Source: GCA-2730975 sp937893275
Lineage (GTDB): Bacteria > Verrucomicrobiota > Verrucomicrobiia > Opitutales > Seribacteraceae
Length of the DNA stretch: 64,000 nucleotides
Direction of reading: 5' to 3'
Assembly (NCBI GenBank): GCA_963968595.1
Contig: CAXAHJ010000010.1
Location: 5,414 to 69,413 of the forward strand
Of this stretch, positions 1-9,250 are shown piece by piece (positions within the stretch are counted from its first letter, which is position 1; the number at the start of each line of letters is the position of its first letter). The position numbers and the translations under genes are program-made. Below the pieces are notes generated by a model. The model did no database searches and had not been told where the DNA came from. It was given only the letters and a program-made list of their open reading frames with translations.

Positions 1-85
1 TCAGTCTTTTATCAGGACCGCCTGACAACACAACCCGTTGTTCGCAATTGCCCTAGAACTTTCCCCAAATAATTCAGAAGAAAGA

Positions 86-703
86 TCAGCGAGACTCCAA
101 CCTCTTAAGACGTTGCTCGAGCAACTGCATGCGGTTTCGGAGTTCGGCATTAAGCTGCTGCGAGCGGCGAAGTTCCTCGCGGAGCGCACCGACCATCTGG
201 TCGCCACGCTGCTGTTCCTGCCGTATTCGCTCAGGTGAGGGAGACCTCCCTTCGCGAACTTGTTGAGGAAGAAAACGTTGGGGTTGACCACGACCATCAG
301 TTTCGTGAGGGAAAGTCGGACGACCCTGAACTGGACGATCACCCTCGCCACCTCGGTGAACGAAAGGAGGACGACCGCGCTCACCTTCTCTGGGAGGAGG
401 CCGAACTCCAGGTTCACGATCTCCCTCTCGGCGATTGGGAGCCGGAGGAGGACGATCACCCTCTCCGCGAAAACGAACACCCGGTGGAGTTTCCCGATGG
501 GGACGTCGATCACCCTCGCGATCACCGCGAACACGACGTTCGTCAGGAGCACGATCACGCTCCTTTTCTCCGGGGCGGGAATCCTCTCGGCGAACTTCTC
601 GATCGGCATTCGCCTCTCGTTCACGTCTAGGCTCGTCTTCGGCTCGTGCCATTTGAGAGGCAATGATTGCGCCTAATGCGATAGTCAGAAAAAAAAATTT
701 CAT
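86..703 (-). CDS. Exported Arg/Asp/Pro-rich low-complexity protein with C-terminal coiled coil
   Basis: The 205-residue protein starts with a clear signal peptide (MKFFFLTIALGAIIASQMARA, cleavage near residue 21). Residues ~25-150 are highly charged and built from degenerate units around R-E-G-D-R and R-P-P. Residues ~155-205 form a heptad-like coiled coil (LREELRRSQQLNAEL, then MQLLEQRLKRLES). The repeated protein units are visible in DNA as recurring gatcaccctc on the plus strand. No enzyme domain is seen; a periplasmic scaffold or nucleic-acid/polyanion-binding role is only a guess. The minus-strand frame that also stays open here (1-663) lacks a signal peptide and looks like a by-product of the skewed composition. 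I cannot name a family. Confidence 0.6.
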   Translation of the reverse strand: MKFFFLTIALGAIIASQMARAEDEPRREREANADREVRREDSRPGEKERDRAPDERRVRGDREGDRRPHRETPPGVRFRGEGDRPPPAPNRREGDREPGVRPPPREGERGRPPFVHRGGEGDRPVQGRPTFPHETDGRGQPQRFLPQQVREGRSPSPERIRQEQQRGDQMVGALREELRRSQQLNAELRNRMQLLEQRLKRLESR

Positions 704-818
704 GGGAGCCCGTGCTTGGTGATTTACGGAGGAGCCGGAAATCCATAAGAAATCCGAATTTAAATAGTGATACGAAATAATTTTCTCAATATCTAGCTAA
801 TCCGCAATAACATTCTTC

Positions 819-1487
819 ATGATAAAACTTATTACGCTATTCGCCACAGTCATCTTATGGGCCAATTCGCTTACTGCAAAGGCCGACCCCGACCCCGCGC
901 GATTCTCGAATGCAATAGCCACCTTCGAAAAGGAAGACGCCGGCCGCAAACCCGTCGCCGATCTCACTCTATTCACCGGTAGCTCCAGCATACGCATGTG
1001 GAAAAGCCTGACTACGGACTTCCCCGACTGCAAAGTTCTCAACCGCGGGTTCGGAGGCTCCCATATTTCCGACGTCCTACACTACTTCGACGACGTCGTC
1101 GCCCGTCACAAGCCAAAGACCATAGTGCTATATTGCGGCGAAAACGACCTTTGGACAGGAAAACCACCCAAGCAAGTCTTCGCCGACTTTCTTGAATTCG
1201 TAAGGCGAGTCCATGCCCTCGATTCCAAAATCAAGATCCATTATCTAGCCGCCAAACCTTCTCCAAAACGCATGAGCAAATGGGAAATTTACCAAACCTG
1301 CAACCGCCTCATCGCAGACTACTCAGCCAAAGACAAAAGACTGAACTTCGTAGATGTATCCGAAGTCATGCTAGGCAAGGACGGGCAACCTCTTCCACAC
1401 ATCTGGCTAAAGGACGAACTCCACATGAACGGAGAAGGCTACGCCCGCTGGACAAAGTTACTGAGCCCCCTCCTCATAGCCAAATAG
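819..1487 (+). CDS. Secreted SGNH/GDSL-family hydrolase
   Basis: The 222-residue protein has an N-terminal signal peptide (residues 1-22, ending SLTAKA). The SGNH blocks follow in order: GSSS nucleophile block near residue 54, RGFGGS (Gly block) near 76, YCGENDLW (Asn block) near 108, and DELHMNGEGY carrying the catalytic Asp and His near 206. This is the complete set for an SGNH esterase/lipase acting in the periplasm or outside the cell; the substrate cannot be read from sequence, but acetyl groups on polysaccharides are common for this family. It stands alone with an AT-rich upstream region and no close partner on the same strand. Confidence 0.85.
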   Translation: MIKLITLFATVILWANSLTAKADPDPARFSNAIATFEKEDAGRKPVADLTLFTGSSSIRMWKSLTTDFPDCKVLNRGFGGSHISDVLHYFDDVVARHKPKTIVLYCGENDLWTGKPPKQVFADFLEFVRRVHALDSKIKIHYLAAKPSPKRMSKWEIYQTCNRLIADYSAKDKRLNFVDVSEVMLGKDGQPLPHIWLKDELHMNGEGYARWTKLLSPLLIAK

Positions 1488-1606
1488 ATGAGCTGTCACT
1501 TATTTCATTTTCAGGTACCCAAAGAAACCTATGACATCCATTTTAGATTTGAAAAAACAGGCGTAATTCACAATCAAAACATACTTAAAACCAAAATAAT
1601 TTCAGA

Positions 1607-2071
1607 ATGAAAATATTAGAAGTCAAAAACAAATTAAAACAATTGGAAAAAATTACATTTGTTCTTCCGAACGGTGGTCTGGTTCCTCCTCATTTCCATA
1701 TCACTGAAGCAGGTTTAATTAGCAAAAACTTCATAGACTGCGGAGGAACCATCAGAAAAGCAGAAGTGGCGAACTTCCAACTTTGGAACGCCGACGACTT
1801 CGACCACAGATTAGAACCGCAAAAATTAATCGATATTATAGAAATTGCCGAAAAGGCTCTGGATATCGCTGAACTTGAAGTGGAAGTTGAGTACCAATCG
1901 GAAACCATAGGCAAGTACGGACTGGAGTTTGACGGAACCAATTTCTTATTAACCCAAACCCAAACCGATTGCCTGGCAAAAGATAAGTGCGGAATACCTG
2001 CCGAACTAGAGGACTTTGAAGAAGTTGAAACTGAAGCATCTTGTTGTAGCCCATCGACTGGTTGCTGCTAG
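1607..2071 (+). CDS. DUF6428 family protein
   Basis: The 154-residue cytoplasmic protein has the pattern I associate with DUF6428: a start of the form MKILEVKNKL, a PPHFHITEAG histidine motif near residue 29, FIDCGG near 42, and a Cys-rich tail (two Cys pairs in the last eight residues). The HFH motif and the tail suggest metal or metalloid handling, and relatives often lie next to arsR-type regulators, but none is present here. Base composition is more AT-rich than the flanking SGNH gene. Function unknown; the metal idea is inference. Confidence 0.65.
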   Translation: MKILEVKNKLKQLEKITFVLPNGGLVPPHFHITEAGLISKNFIDCGGTIRKAEVANFQLWNADDFDHRLEPQKLIDIIEIAEKALDIAELEVEVEYQSETIGKYGLEFDGTNFLLTQTQTDCLAKDKCGIPAELEDFEEVETEASCCSPSTGCC

Positions 2072-2121
2072 CCTTAAAGAAAAGGTGATCCAAACTTACC
2101 TGTTTCGTGAAGAAAGAATGG

Positions 2122-2194
<73 letters not shown>

Positions 2195-2403
2195 ACATTC
2201 CCAGTAAAAAAGGGCATCTTGATCGATCCGGGAGTCGCTGGCAACTTTCGAATTAAGGAGCTTTGCAATAAACCTTTGAAAAGTTGGGGGATAGCAACTT
2301 GATCAAAAAAATTACTTAACCATTTTGTGGTACGGTAAACTGTCGAAGGCTCTCTAAAAAATTAACCCCGAGAGTGGGAGTCAATGGTTGGGACTTCAGG
2401 TGA

Positions 2404-3042
2404 TTATTCAACCGACTCGCCCATCTCGTAAGACTCCCTATGGCGCTCGGATCCATCGGGGTTGAAGTAGATCCAAGTTCCATCGGGCTTTCCGTCCCTG
2501 TAACTCAACCTTTCCTCCACCTTTCCATTCGGATACCATTCGATGGAAGTTCCATGGAGGTTACCCCTCTGGTAATGGTCCTCCCATTCCTTCTGCCCAT
2601 TTTCATACCAACTTACGCGAGGTCCATCCCTCTGCCCATTCCTGTAGAATTCGCGTAACTTTTCCTTCCCGCTCGGGTGCCATTTCATGTGGAGGCCGTT
2701 TAGTACTCCTTCTCTGTAGGTCTGCAACGATTCCCTACGCCCGTTCTTGCACCACATAGTTGATAGCCCGTCCAACTTGCCTTTCCCGTAATGTTTAAGG
2801 AACTCGACCTTTCCGTTTTCGTAGGTTGTCTTGGCCCATCCAGTGTAAGGAGCCTGCAAGTTTGGAGCATAATAAAGTTCGTCGCCCTTCTTTCCGCGCT
2901 TTTGAAGTTCACCTTCTACAAAAGCTCCGGCGATTATAATCTTTCGCGTGTCGGGATTGTCCCAGTCAATTAAGCAGGGAGTGGACATTTTGCATCCAAA
3001 AATCAGCAAGCCAAAAAAGAAAGCGAGCATGAAAATTTTCAT
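2404..3042 (-). CDS. MORN-variant repeat lipoprotein (YwqK-like)
   Basis: From the ATG at 3042 the protein begins MKIFMLAFFFGLLIFGC, a lipoprotein signal with the lipobox Cys at residue 17. The remainder is a ladder of short W/Y-x-x-N-G repeats (WCKNGR, WHPSGK, WYENGQ, WYPNGK, YFNPDG) spaced about 23 residues apart, the signature of the MORN-variant/YwqK-like family. Such proteins are usually surface or periplasmic repeat proteins of unclear role; the antitoxin label sometimes attached to the family is not supported here because no toxin gene is adjacent. A longer frame opens at a TTG (3066), but the lipoprotein signal favours 3042. Confidence 0.75.
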   Translation of the reverse strand: MKIFMLAFFFGLLIFGCKMSTPCLIDWDNPDTRKIIIAGAFVEGELQKRGKKGDELYYAPNLQAPYTGWAKTTYENGKVEFLKHYGKGKLDGLSTMWCKNGRRESLQTYREGVLNGLHMKWHPSGKEKLREFYRNGQRDGPRVSWYENGQKEWEDHYQRGNLHGTSIEWYPNGKVEERLSYRDGKPDGTWIYFNPDGSERHRESYEMGESVE

Positions 3043-3157
3043 CTCCCAATACCAAACGAAGACCAAAGGGCTAAGTCAAGAATCCGCTACCAAATCCTTT
3101 CAACCCACAACCAATTGGGCAGTAAAAGAAAATCGATTCTCAATTTTGATTTTTAAA

Positions 3158-3184
3158 TGATCCATATGAGGTTCCAAGTCGATG
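3158..3184 (+). promoter_or_regulatory. Candidate ECF-type promoter, TGATCC-N16-CGATG
   Basis: TGATCC at 3158-3163 and CGATG at 3180-3184 are separated by exactly 16 bases, the same layout as four sites in the 30-48 kb island. It lies directly before a chain of tiny genes. It would start transcription around 3190. Confidence 0.6.
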
Positions 3185-3186
3185 TT

Positions 3187-3297
3187 ATGGGTATGCTAAA
3201 CGACAAACAATGTTATAAGGTTTTTAAATTCATGGTGACAGCAATAGTCACCACAGCAACTACAGGAATAGCGTATTTAAACTTGGTAGTTATTTAA
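3187..3297 (+). CDS. Tiny hypothetical membrane peptide (36 aa)
   Basis: This frame starts ATG-GGT-ATG and ends TAA, encoding 36 residues with a polar N-terminus (MGMLNDKQCYKVFK) followed by one hydrophobic segment (residues ~15-35) that would span a membrane. It lies immediately after the candidate ECF-type promoter at 3158, so the transcript may be nearly leaderless; the second ATG at 3193 is then the likelier start. There is no recognisable Shine-Dalgarno sequence. No family recognised; the case rests on the promoter match and the hydrophobic profile. Confidence 0.35.
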   Translation: MGMLNDKQCYKVFKFMVTAIVTTATTGIAYLNLVVI

Positions 3298-3306
3298 AAC
3301 AACGAC

Positions 3307-3525
3307 ATGAACACCCTGCCTGCACCAGTTAGAATTTCAGATAAAGAAATGATTAAAACAATGAGATATTTGAATCTCAATTTAGAGCAAATAGAGCAAA
3401 ACTTTTACTACAGACCCCAGCGAAATTTTTCCGAAGTCAAAAACTATTTCAAAAGAAATTTCGATTGGTCCCACGAGTACTTCGAAAACAGAACAAAGAG
3501 GTTAGGATTAATCAAATTAAACTAA
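3307..3525 (+). CDS. Small hypothetical protein (72 aa)
   Basis: The 72-residue basic, Asn- and Tyr-rich protein begins nine bases after the preceding tiny frame and would share its promoter at 3158. It has no signal peptide or membrane segment. Aromatic and charged residues are patterned (NFYYRP near residue 32, NYFKRNFDWSHEYF near 46), suggesting a small folded helical domain. I do not recognise a family. Local AT content is well above the window average, which may reflect recent acquisition or relaxed constraint. Confidence 0.45.
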   Translation: MNTLPAPVRISDKEMIKTMRYLNLNLEQIEQNFYYRPQRNFSEVKNYFKRNFDWSHEYFENRTKRLGLIKLN

Positions 3526-3562
3526 AACACTAACACAAGATTAGCTGTCAAATTTCAATAAT

Positions 3563-3766
3563 ATGTACAATTGTAAGATCAAGACCGATAATAATAAAAC
3601 GATCGATGAAACTATGAAAAAAATCAAACACCCTCATAGGCTCACAACTGGGTGGAGGCGAGTCTCGTATTTTGGCGACAAAATCCCAAGTAGGAAAAGC
3701 TTGTCTAGATTTTCAAATCCTATCTTCTCCAAGACATTCAGCTTTAAAGACAATATTCTGGTTTGA
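3563..3766 (+). CDS. Small hypothetical basic protein (67 aa), uncertain
   Basis: A 67-residue frame, very Lys/Arg-rich, starts ATG 37 bases after the previous small gene. It contains PHRLTTGWRRVSYFGDKIP around residues 24-42 and no signal peptide or membrane segment. It could be the third gene of the small unit driven from 3158, but composition alone could also keep this AT-rich frame open. No family recognised. The following ~190 bases up to 3963 show no gene I can support. Confidence 0.25.
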   Translation: MYNCKIKTDNNKTIDETMKKIKHPHRLTTGWRRVSYFGDKIPSRKSLSRFSNPIFSKTFSFKDNILV

Positions 3767-3963
3767 ATTAAAGTTCAAACTGTAGACTTAGGTAACTACA
3801 AAAAACACAGCACCCCTTTTTTTTCAAAAGAAGAAAAACAAGAATCCAAGTGCAAAAAAAGCTATTAAATGCGAAATCTCAACTAAGTCACTGGCAAAGA
3901 AGAGAGTCGTATATTCTGCTCGAAACTAAATGAAAAGTATTACAAGTTGGCGGAATCTAACTC

Positions 3964-4317
3964 TCAAAAGGGCACTTCTTCGTTCAACTCATCAATCGGA
4001 TTCAAGACCGGGTCAGTAGCACCAACAGCCTCGGAAGAAGAAATCTCGTAACCGTTGACGGACACGAACCATTTTGTAACGCCGTCTTGGCCTTTCCACT
4101 CCCGTCCATTGAGTCGTGCTTCGATGACCACTCTCTGGCCCGTCTTAAGCTGGGTGCTCTTTTCAATCGCCTCCTTCGTAAATTCAACAGGTATCGGGTT
4201 CGCCCACTTGTCGTCGCCCGTCTTCACCACCACCACGTGCTTTCTGAATGCGTTTGCTCCGTATTCCTTTACTTCGTCCACAAAGACGACTTCTCCAGTA
4301 ATTTTCACATCGTTCAT
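3964..4317 (-). CDS. DUF3127 protein, SSB-like OB fold with acidic C-terminal tip
   Basis: The 117-residue protein matches the DUF3127 pattern: a start like MNDVKITGEVVFV, a central R-K-H-V-V-V-V strand, FTKEAIE, and a C-terminus ending DELNEEVPF. The acidic tail ending in P-F is shared with single-stranded DNA-binding proteins, where it recruits repair and replication partners. A nucleic-acid-binding OB fold is therefore likely; a specific role in replication or repair is inference. Monocistronic, divergent from the efflux operon. Confidence 0.7.
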   Translation of the reverse strand: MNDVKITGEVVFVDEVKEYGANAFRKHVVVVKTGDDKWANPIPVEFTKEAIEKSTQLKTGQRVVIEARLNGREWKGQDGVTKWFVSVNGYEISSSEAVGATDPVLNPIDELNEEVPF

Positions 4318-4625
4318 AATTCTTTAGAATCTTGTTAAGTTCCAAAACTACCGATAGTCAATCACCGACCGTTCCTGACAAATCTCAAAACCAAGCACGC
4401 AGAGCATGTTTTTATTTGAAGCAGCATTCCAAAGAGAAAACGCTCTGTGTCCGAGTCGGCTTAATCCAAGCCTCCCGAGCCTGTTCCAAAATTTCAGAGC
4501 ATTCGCAAGTTAGGTCCTTAACTGTAGTTCAACAAAACCTGCAGGCCTTTTTTTCAAAGGGTTCAAAAGACTCATTTTCGACTTGCGATGTACGTCTGTG
4601 CATGGAACACAGGCAAAGCCTTTTT
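4318..4625. other. Gap between DUF3127 gene and efflux operon
   Basis: This ~308-base stretch separates divergent genes. A plus-strand frame stays open from 4332 into the efflux adaptor, but its first 98 codons are Ser/Gln/Cys-rich, lack a signal or membrane segment and resemble no domain, so I treat them as untranslated. No regulator gene or operator palindrome was identified. Confidence 0.5.
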
Positions 4626-5885
4626 ATGCCTAATTCCTCATCTGCAACTAAAACTGACTCCGAAAGGACCAATACGCGCCGCAACATCATTGTCGCCGTA
4701 CTGGCAATTCTCACGATCGGGACTGCCTTTTATATCATAAGGCTTATGCAAGACGCGCCCATTAACGTAGAGGGTGGTCAGGATGGAGCACCAATGTCAA
4801 TGCCGCCCGCCGCAGTATACGTGGAAATGTTAGGAAAAGAATCCGTACAGGCTGAAGCCATCGTGACGGGAATCTTACGAGCGGCGTCCGAAGCTAAAAT
4901 TGCTGCGCGCGAACCGGGCGCGATAGTGAAAATGCTAGTCGACGAGGGTTTTGAGGTTAAGCAAAACGACATCATCGCCAAGCTCGACGACCGAAGGATA
5001 ACGACTTTGATCGAAGAGGCTCAAGCCACATTGGCATCAGCAAAGGGACTGGAAGGCCAAAGGAAGGCTGAACTCGAAAGGGCCGAGTCCGATCTCGGCA
5101 TGAAACGCAGATTGAGAGATTCAAAGGCAGTTTCACAAAGCGACGTACTGGATGCGGAACGAGCATTGGCGGTGGCAATTGCGCAAAGCGGCGTAGCCTC
5201 TGATCGAATTGCAGAGGCGGAAAGCCGCCTAAGTTTTCTGAACGTTCAGCTGGAGGACCTTACCATTCGAGCCCCCTTCGACGGCGTTATAGTAGAGCGT
5301 AGATCCGAGCCGGGAGAATGGGTGGCCGCAGGTACAATTGTGGCATCGCTGGTAACAGTCGATCCAGTTGAGGCTTGGCTACGCGTGCCGTCCAGGCATC
5401 TCGACTACCTCAATTCGGATTCCAAAAACTTCCGCGTGCGCCGTTCGTCCTCAGGCGAAATCATTACTCCGCAAAAAGTTGAAATCATTCCGAAGGTTGA
5501 ATCATTGAGTCAGTTGTTCACGATAGTCGCAACCATACCAAACACCACGAGCAAGTTTGCCTCCGGCGAATCCGTAACAGGCCACCTGCCCGTGGGAGAA
5601 CTGGAGCCTCACTGGCTCTTTTCCACAGATGCCGTGATTCGCTCGGTTTCGGGTGAATTTGCCTATGTCGCAGCAAAGCCCGAAAAAGAAGGTGAGTTGC
5701 CGGTAGCACGAAGAATTTCCATAAATATCGCTTTTGAAAGAGGCAACAAGGTCTATGTTGCCATCGACGGGAGTGAGTTCACCATGGGCGATCAAATTAT
5801 CGTCGAAGGCAATGAACGCCTAATGCCCGGCAGGCCATTAATAGTAAAGGTCAGAGAAGAACCTGGCTCGGCCCCGGCTCGATGA
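4626..5885 (+). CDS. RND efflux periplasmic adaptor (HlyD/MFP family)
   Basis: The start at 4626 gives a 419-residue protein whose N-terminus carries one membrane anchor (IIVAVLAILTIGTAFYII, residues ~23-40). It then shows the adaptor order: first barrel-sandwich half (ARE-PGAIVKMLVDEGFEVKQ near 95), a coiled-coil hairpin (~120-215, with ASAKGLEGQRKAELERAESD), the second lipoyl half (IRAPFDGVIVERRSEPGEWV near 220), then beta-barrel and membrane-proximal domains. It links the inner-membrane pump to the outer-membrane channel. Its stop overlaps the pump start (ATGA), indicating translational coupling. Substrate unknown. Confidence 0.9.
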   Translation: MPNSSSATKTDSERTNTRRNIIVAVLAILTIGTAFYIIRLMQDAPINVEGGQDGAPMSMPPAAVYVEMLGKESVQAEAIVTGILRAASEAKIAAREPGAIVKMLVDEGFEVKQNDIIAKLDDRRITTLIEEAQATLASAKGLEGQRKAELERAESDLGMKRRLRDSKAVSQSDVLDAERALAVAIAQSGVASDRIAEAESRLSFLNVQLEDLTIRAPFDGVIVERRSEPGEWVAAGTIVASLVTVDPVEAWLRVPSRHLDYLNSDSKNFRVRRSSSGEIITPQKVEIIPKVESLSQLFTIVATIPNTTSKFASGESVTGHLPVGELEPHWLFSTDAVIRSVSGEFAYVAAKPEKEGELPVARRISINIAFERGNKVYVAIDGSEFTMGDQIIVEGNERLMPGRPLIVKVREEPGSAPAR

Positions 5886-8800
5886 ATTTAATCGAGTATT
5901 GCATCGGGCGGCCTATTTCCGTCGCGGTGGGAATAGGCTTGTCCCTATTGGCTGGCATTATGGCATTTACGAGCGTTCCCGTGCAGATGAAACCGGAGGT
6001 CGATTCGGTCGTCATCTCGGTGACGACGGGTTGGGAAAGTGCATCAGCGGAAGAAATAGAGAGCGATATCGTGGAAGAGCAGGAAAAGGTCTTAGGCGAC
6101 ATTGCAGGTCTAGTTTCGATGACCAGCAACAGTCAAGCCGGCCGGGGTAACGTTCGGTTGGAATTTGCAACGGGAACGAACATCAAAGAGGCAAAGGCAG
6201 AGGTATTGCAGAAACTCGATGAAGTTCCCGGTTATCCTGAATCCGTGCTGCAACCGGTAGTGGAGGACATTGATCCCGAGTCGGTTGATTTCATTGCTTG
6301 GGTGGGGCTTTCCTCAACCGACGTCGAGTTCGACACCACGACGCTTTACGACTTCATGGAACGCCGATTGAAGCCTCGTTTAGATAGACTGGAGGGCGTA
6401 TCTCAGGTTGGCATTCGAGGAGGTAGGCGATCGGAGATTCAGATTCGCGTAAAAGCACGAGCGCTTGCTGAACGAGGGTTGACCTGGAACCAGCTGAGTA
6501 CGGCCATCCGTAATGCCAACCAAAATTTTTCAGCGGGGAAGCTAAACGAAGGCAAGCGCGACATTCGGATCCGCTCCACAGGACGATTCGAAACTCCGGA
6601 ATCGATCATGGAGATGATCATCAGGCGAGATAGTACAGGGCCAGTCTACGTTCGAGACGTTGCCGAAGTCGTTGAAACTTACAAGGAAAAAACGGACTGG
6701 GCGCGGGCTCGCGGTAACCAGATGCCATTCTTCAATTTCTTGCTTCAACGAGGAGGCAACCTCATCGGCACGATGGATCGGATCAAGCAAGAAATAGCCT
6801 CGATGAATGGACCGGAAGGACTACTTGAGGAACATGCGCGCGAACTCGGGCTCAAGGGCAAACTCGAACTCGTTCAAGTTTATGACGCCACCACCTACGT
6901 CGAAGATGCGATAGACTTAGTCCAAAGCAACATCGTCATCGGTGGTATTTTGGCTACGTTGACCTTGTTGTTCTTCCTACGCTCACTTAGGACCGTCGGT
7001 ATTATAGGCGTGGCCATTCCCATTTCCGTAATCGCCGCAATAGTCGTACTTGTCTCGCTTGGACGTTCCGTAAACATAATTTCTTTGGCAGGAATGGCGT
7101 TCGCCGTGGGAATGGTCGTCGACAATGCCATAGTGGTAATCGAGAACATCTATCGACATCTCGAACTAGGCAAAAATCCAAGGATTGCAGCGAAGGATGG
7201 CGCAGCGGAAGTCGCTGGGGCAGTCATGGCCTCAACCATAACGACAATGGCGGTGTTTCTTCCTATTCTGCTCATACAAGAAACCGCCGGACAATTATTC
7301 AAAGACATAGCTTATGCAATAATGGCTGCGGTAGGATTGAGCTTGATCGTATCGCTAACCGTGATTCCGACGGCTGCCGCCCGTGTCCTCAAACAAGGAG
7401 AAACGATGCCAAAGGGAAGAAAGCGAATTGGGTTCGACCCCTTGGGATTCCTCCGTCGCATGGCAAACGCCCTACCCGATCTCGTTGGGGGTATCGTCGC
7501 CTTCGTGAACAGAAGCTGGGCACTCCGAATAGGGGTCATATTGCTTTTTACAATCGGAACAGTAGTCGGAATAAAACTTCTAATGCCCCCACTCGATTAC
7601 CTTCCGAAGGGAAACCGCAATCTAGTGTTCGGCCTTCTGATTCCTCCTCCCGGATATAATCTTGACCAACTCACAAAGATGGGCGAACGCATCGAGTCTC
7701 GGATGAGGCCTTTCTGGGAAGCGGCGCCTGATCAATTTGCCGTAGAAACCTTACAACGCGGAAACTCTACAAAGGAGGATCGCAGAACCAAGGTTCCGTC
7801 ATTTCCAGGCGGACCTCCTGCAATACTTCCTCCACCAATTGAAAATTACTTCCTAGTCAGTTTTGAAGGGCGAATGTTTCACGGAGCTATCTCCGACGAC
7901 AAAAGTAAGGTCGCAGACCTAATCCCATTGATGAACAACGCAACCGCGGGGCACAACGCGCCCGATGCAATTGCATTCTCCTTTCAAATGCCTCTCTTCC
8001 GCGTCGGAGGTAATACTGGCTCGGCAATCAAGATCGATTTAAAAGGTCGCGACCTCAATCAAGTCATCGCATCCGCTCAGGCAGTGATGTTCGGGCTCAT
8101 CGGCAACTTCGGTCCCTACAGCGTAAATCCCGATCCGGCCAACTTCGCAATGCCATCGACGGAGTTACGAATCGTGCCGCTCGATCGAGCTCTGCTCAAG
8201 GTGGGACTTACGCGACGTGACGTCGGTCTAGCCGCACAAGCCAACGGAGACGGAATACTTTTTTTTAGGGACTATGAGCGAGAGGGAGAATTGCTGGACT
8301 TGAAAGTCATTAGCCAAAACGCCAATGGAAAACATCCGATCGATGGAATTCTCAATGCACCGATCGCGACAGGCAACGGATCCATCGTTGATTTGCGTAC
8401 TCTGGCCTCTGTAGAGCGGGTCCGCGGACCCAATGAGATTCGCCACGTGGATCGCTCACGAGCCGTTACTCTTCAATTCACTCCACCAGCGGGCATGCCA
8501 TTGGAGACTGCAATCGAGAAAGTAGAGGCCCTTGTGGGGCAATTGCGCGACAGCGGAAAAATCCCTCCCGGATTGGAAGTCGGTCTGGCAGGATCGGCCG
8601 GCAAGCTGAATGAAATCAAACGGGCTCTGCTCGGCGAAGGCGGCATTCTCGGGACTATGGCCAGCTCATTGTTTCTAGCATTCCTGGTAGTGTATCTCGT
8701 GATGGTCGTCCTTTTCCAGAGTTGGAGTTCGCCAGTGGTCATCATGTTGACAGTACCGCTCGCGACACTCGGCGGATTTCTTGGACTGGCGGCGGTTCAT

Positions 8801-9247
8801 TTCTGGAGCAACCTCGATCCTTACATGCCGATTCAGAACCTCGACATGTTGAGTATTCTCGGGTTCATCATACTAGCCGGCGTAGTGGTGAATAATGCAA
8901 TACTCATCATTCACCAGACATTGAATTTTCTTAAAAGCCCAGAGTCGGGAGCCGAGACTCCCGAAAAGGCGATTATTGCTTCTGTACGAACTCGCGTGCG
9001 CCCTATCCTCATGAGTTCGCTTACTTCAGTAGGCGGAATGATCCCACTGGTTCTGCTGCCAGGCGCAGGCTCAGAGCTTTACCGAGGACTTGGCGCAGTA
9101 GTGGTCGGAGGGCTTTTAGTCTCAACTATTTTCACTCTAGTCCTGGTACCCGCAGTCCTAAGTATAGTTTATTCCGTACTCGACCCGCGGAAAAACCTAA
9201 GAATGAACGAATCCAGTCAAGAATACACCGCAAGCCCAACTACCTGA
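5882..9247 (+). CDS. RND efflux pump (AcrB/HAE1-like inner-membrane permease)
   Basis: The 1121-residue permease has the RND layout: TM1 near residues 10-30, a large periplasmic porter loop, TM2-6 (~350-500), TM7 (~545-570), a second periplasmic loop, and TM8-12 (~925-1105). The TM4 motif GMVVDNAIVVIENIYRH near 405 carries the paired Asp/Asn region used in proton relay in the HAE family, and GVVVNNAILIIHQ near 1002 is the matching TM10 segment. It is slightly longer than the usual ~1040 residues. It is coupled to the adaptor by a 4-base overlap and followed after 3 bases by the outer-membrane component, a full tripartite system. Confidence 0.93.
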   Translation: MNLIEYCIGRPISVAVGIGLSLLAGIMAFTSVPVQMKPEVDSVVISVTTGWESASAEEIESDIVEEQEKVLGDIAGLVSMTSNSQAGRGNVRLEFATGTNIKEAKAEVLQKLDEVPGYPESVLQPVVEDIDPESVDFIAWVGLSSTDVEFDTTTLYDFMERRLKPRLDRLEGVSQVGIRGGRRSEIQIRVKARALAERGLTWNQLSTAIRNANQNFSAGKLNEGKRDIRIRSTGRFETPESIMEMIIRRDSTGPVYVRDVAEVVETYKEKTDWARARGNQMPFFNFLLQRGGNLIGTMDRIKQEIASMNGPEGLLEEHARELGLKGKLELVQVYDATTYVEDAIDLVQSNIVIGGILATLTLLFFLRSLRTVGIIGVAIPISVIAAIVVLVSLGRSVNIISLAGMAFAVGMVVDNAIVVIENIYRHLELGKNPRIAAKDGAAEVAGAVMASTITTMAVFLPILLIQETAGQLFKDIAYAIMAAVGLSLIVSLTVIPTAAARVLKQGETMPKGRKRIGFDPLGFLRRMANALPDLVGGIVAFVNRSWALRIGVILLFTIGTVVGIKLLMPPLDYLPKGNRNLVFGLLIPPPGYNLDQLTKMGERIESRMRPFWEAAPDQFAVETLQRGNSTKEDRRTKVPSFPGGPPAILPPPIENYFLVSFEGRMFHGAISDDKSKVADLIPLMNNATAGHNAPDAIAFSFQMPLFRVGGNTGSAIKIDLKGRDLNQVIASAQAVMFGLIGNFGPYSVNPDPANFAMPSTELRIVPLDRALLKVGLTRRDVGLAAQANGDGILFFRDYEREGELLDLKVISQNANGKHPIDGILNAPIATGNGSIVDLRTLASVERVRGPNEIRHVDRSRAVTLQFTPPAGMPLETAIEKVEALVGQLRDSGKIPPGLEVGLAGSAGKLNEIKRALLGEGGILGTMASSLFLAFLVVYLVMVVLFQSWSSPVVIMLTVPLATLGGFLGLAAVHFWSNLDPYMPIQNLDMLSILGFIILAGVVVNNAILIIHQTLNFLKSPESGAETPEKAIIASVRTRVRPILMSSLTSVGGMIPLVLLPGAGSELYRGLGAVVVGGLLVSTIFTLVLVPAVLSIVYSVLDPRKNLRMNESSQEYTASPTT

Positions 9248-9250
9248 CGC

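Noticed and set aside
1..663. Second long minus-strand open frame over the Arg/Asp-rich gene
   Set aside because: No signal peptide or domain; the skewed repeat composition keeps several frames open, and the 86-703 frame has a convincing signal peptide and coiled coil.
2086..2091. TGATCC before the tRNA
   Set aside because: CG occurs 14 rather than 16 bases downstream, and no plus-strand gene follows.
4332..4625. Ninety-eight extra codons in frame before the efflux adaptor
   Set aside because: No domain, no signal, Ser/Gln/Cys-rich; the adaptor starts well at 4626 just before its membrane anchor.
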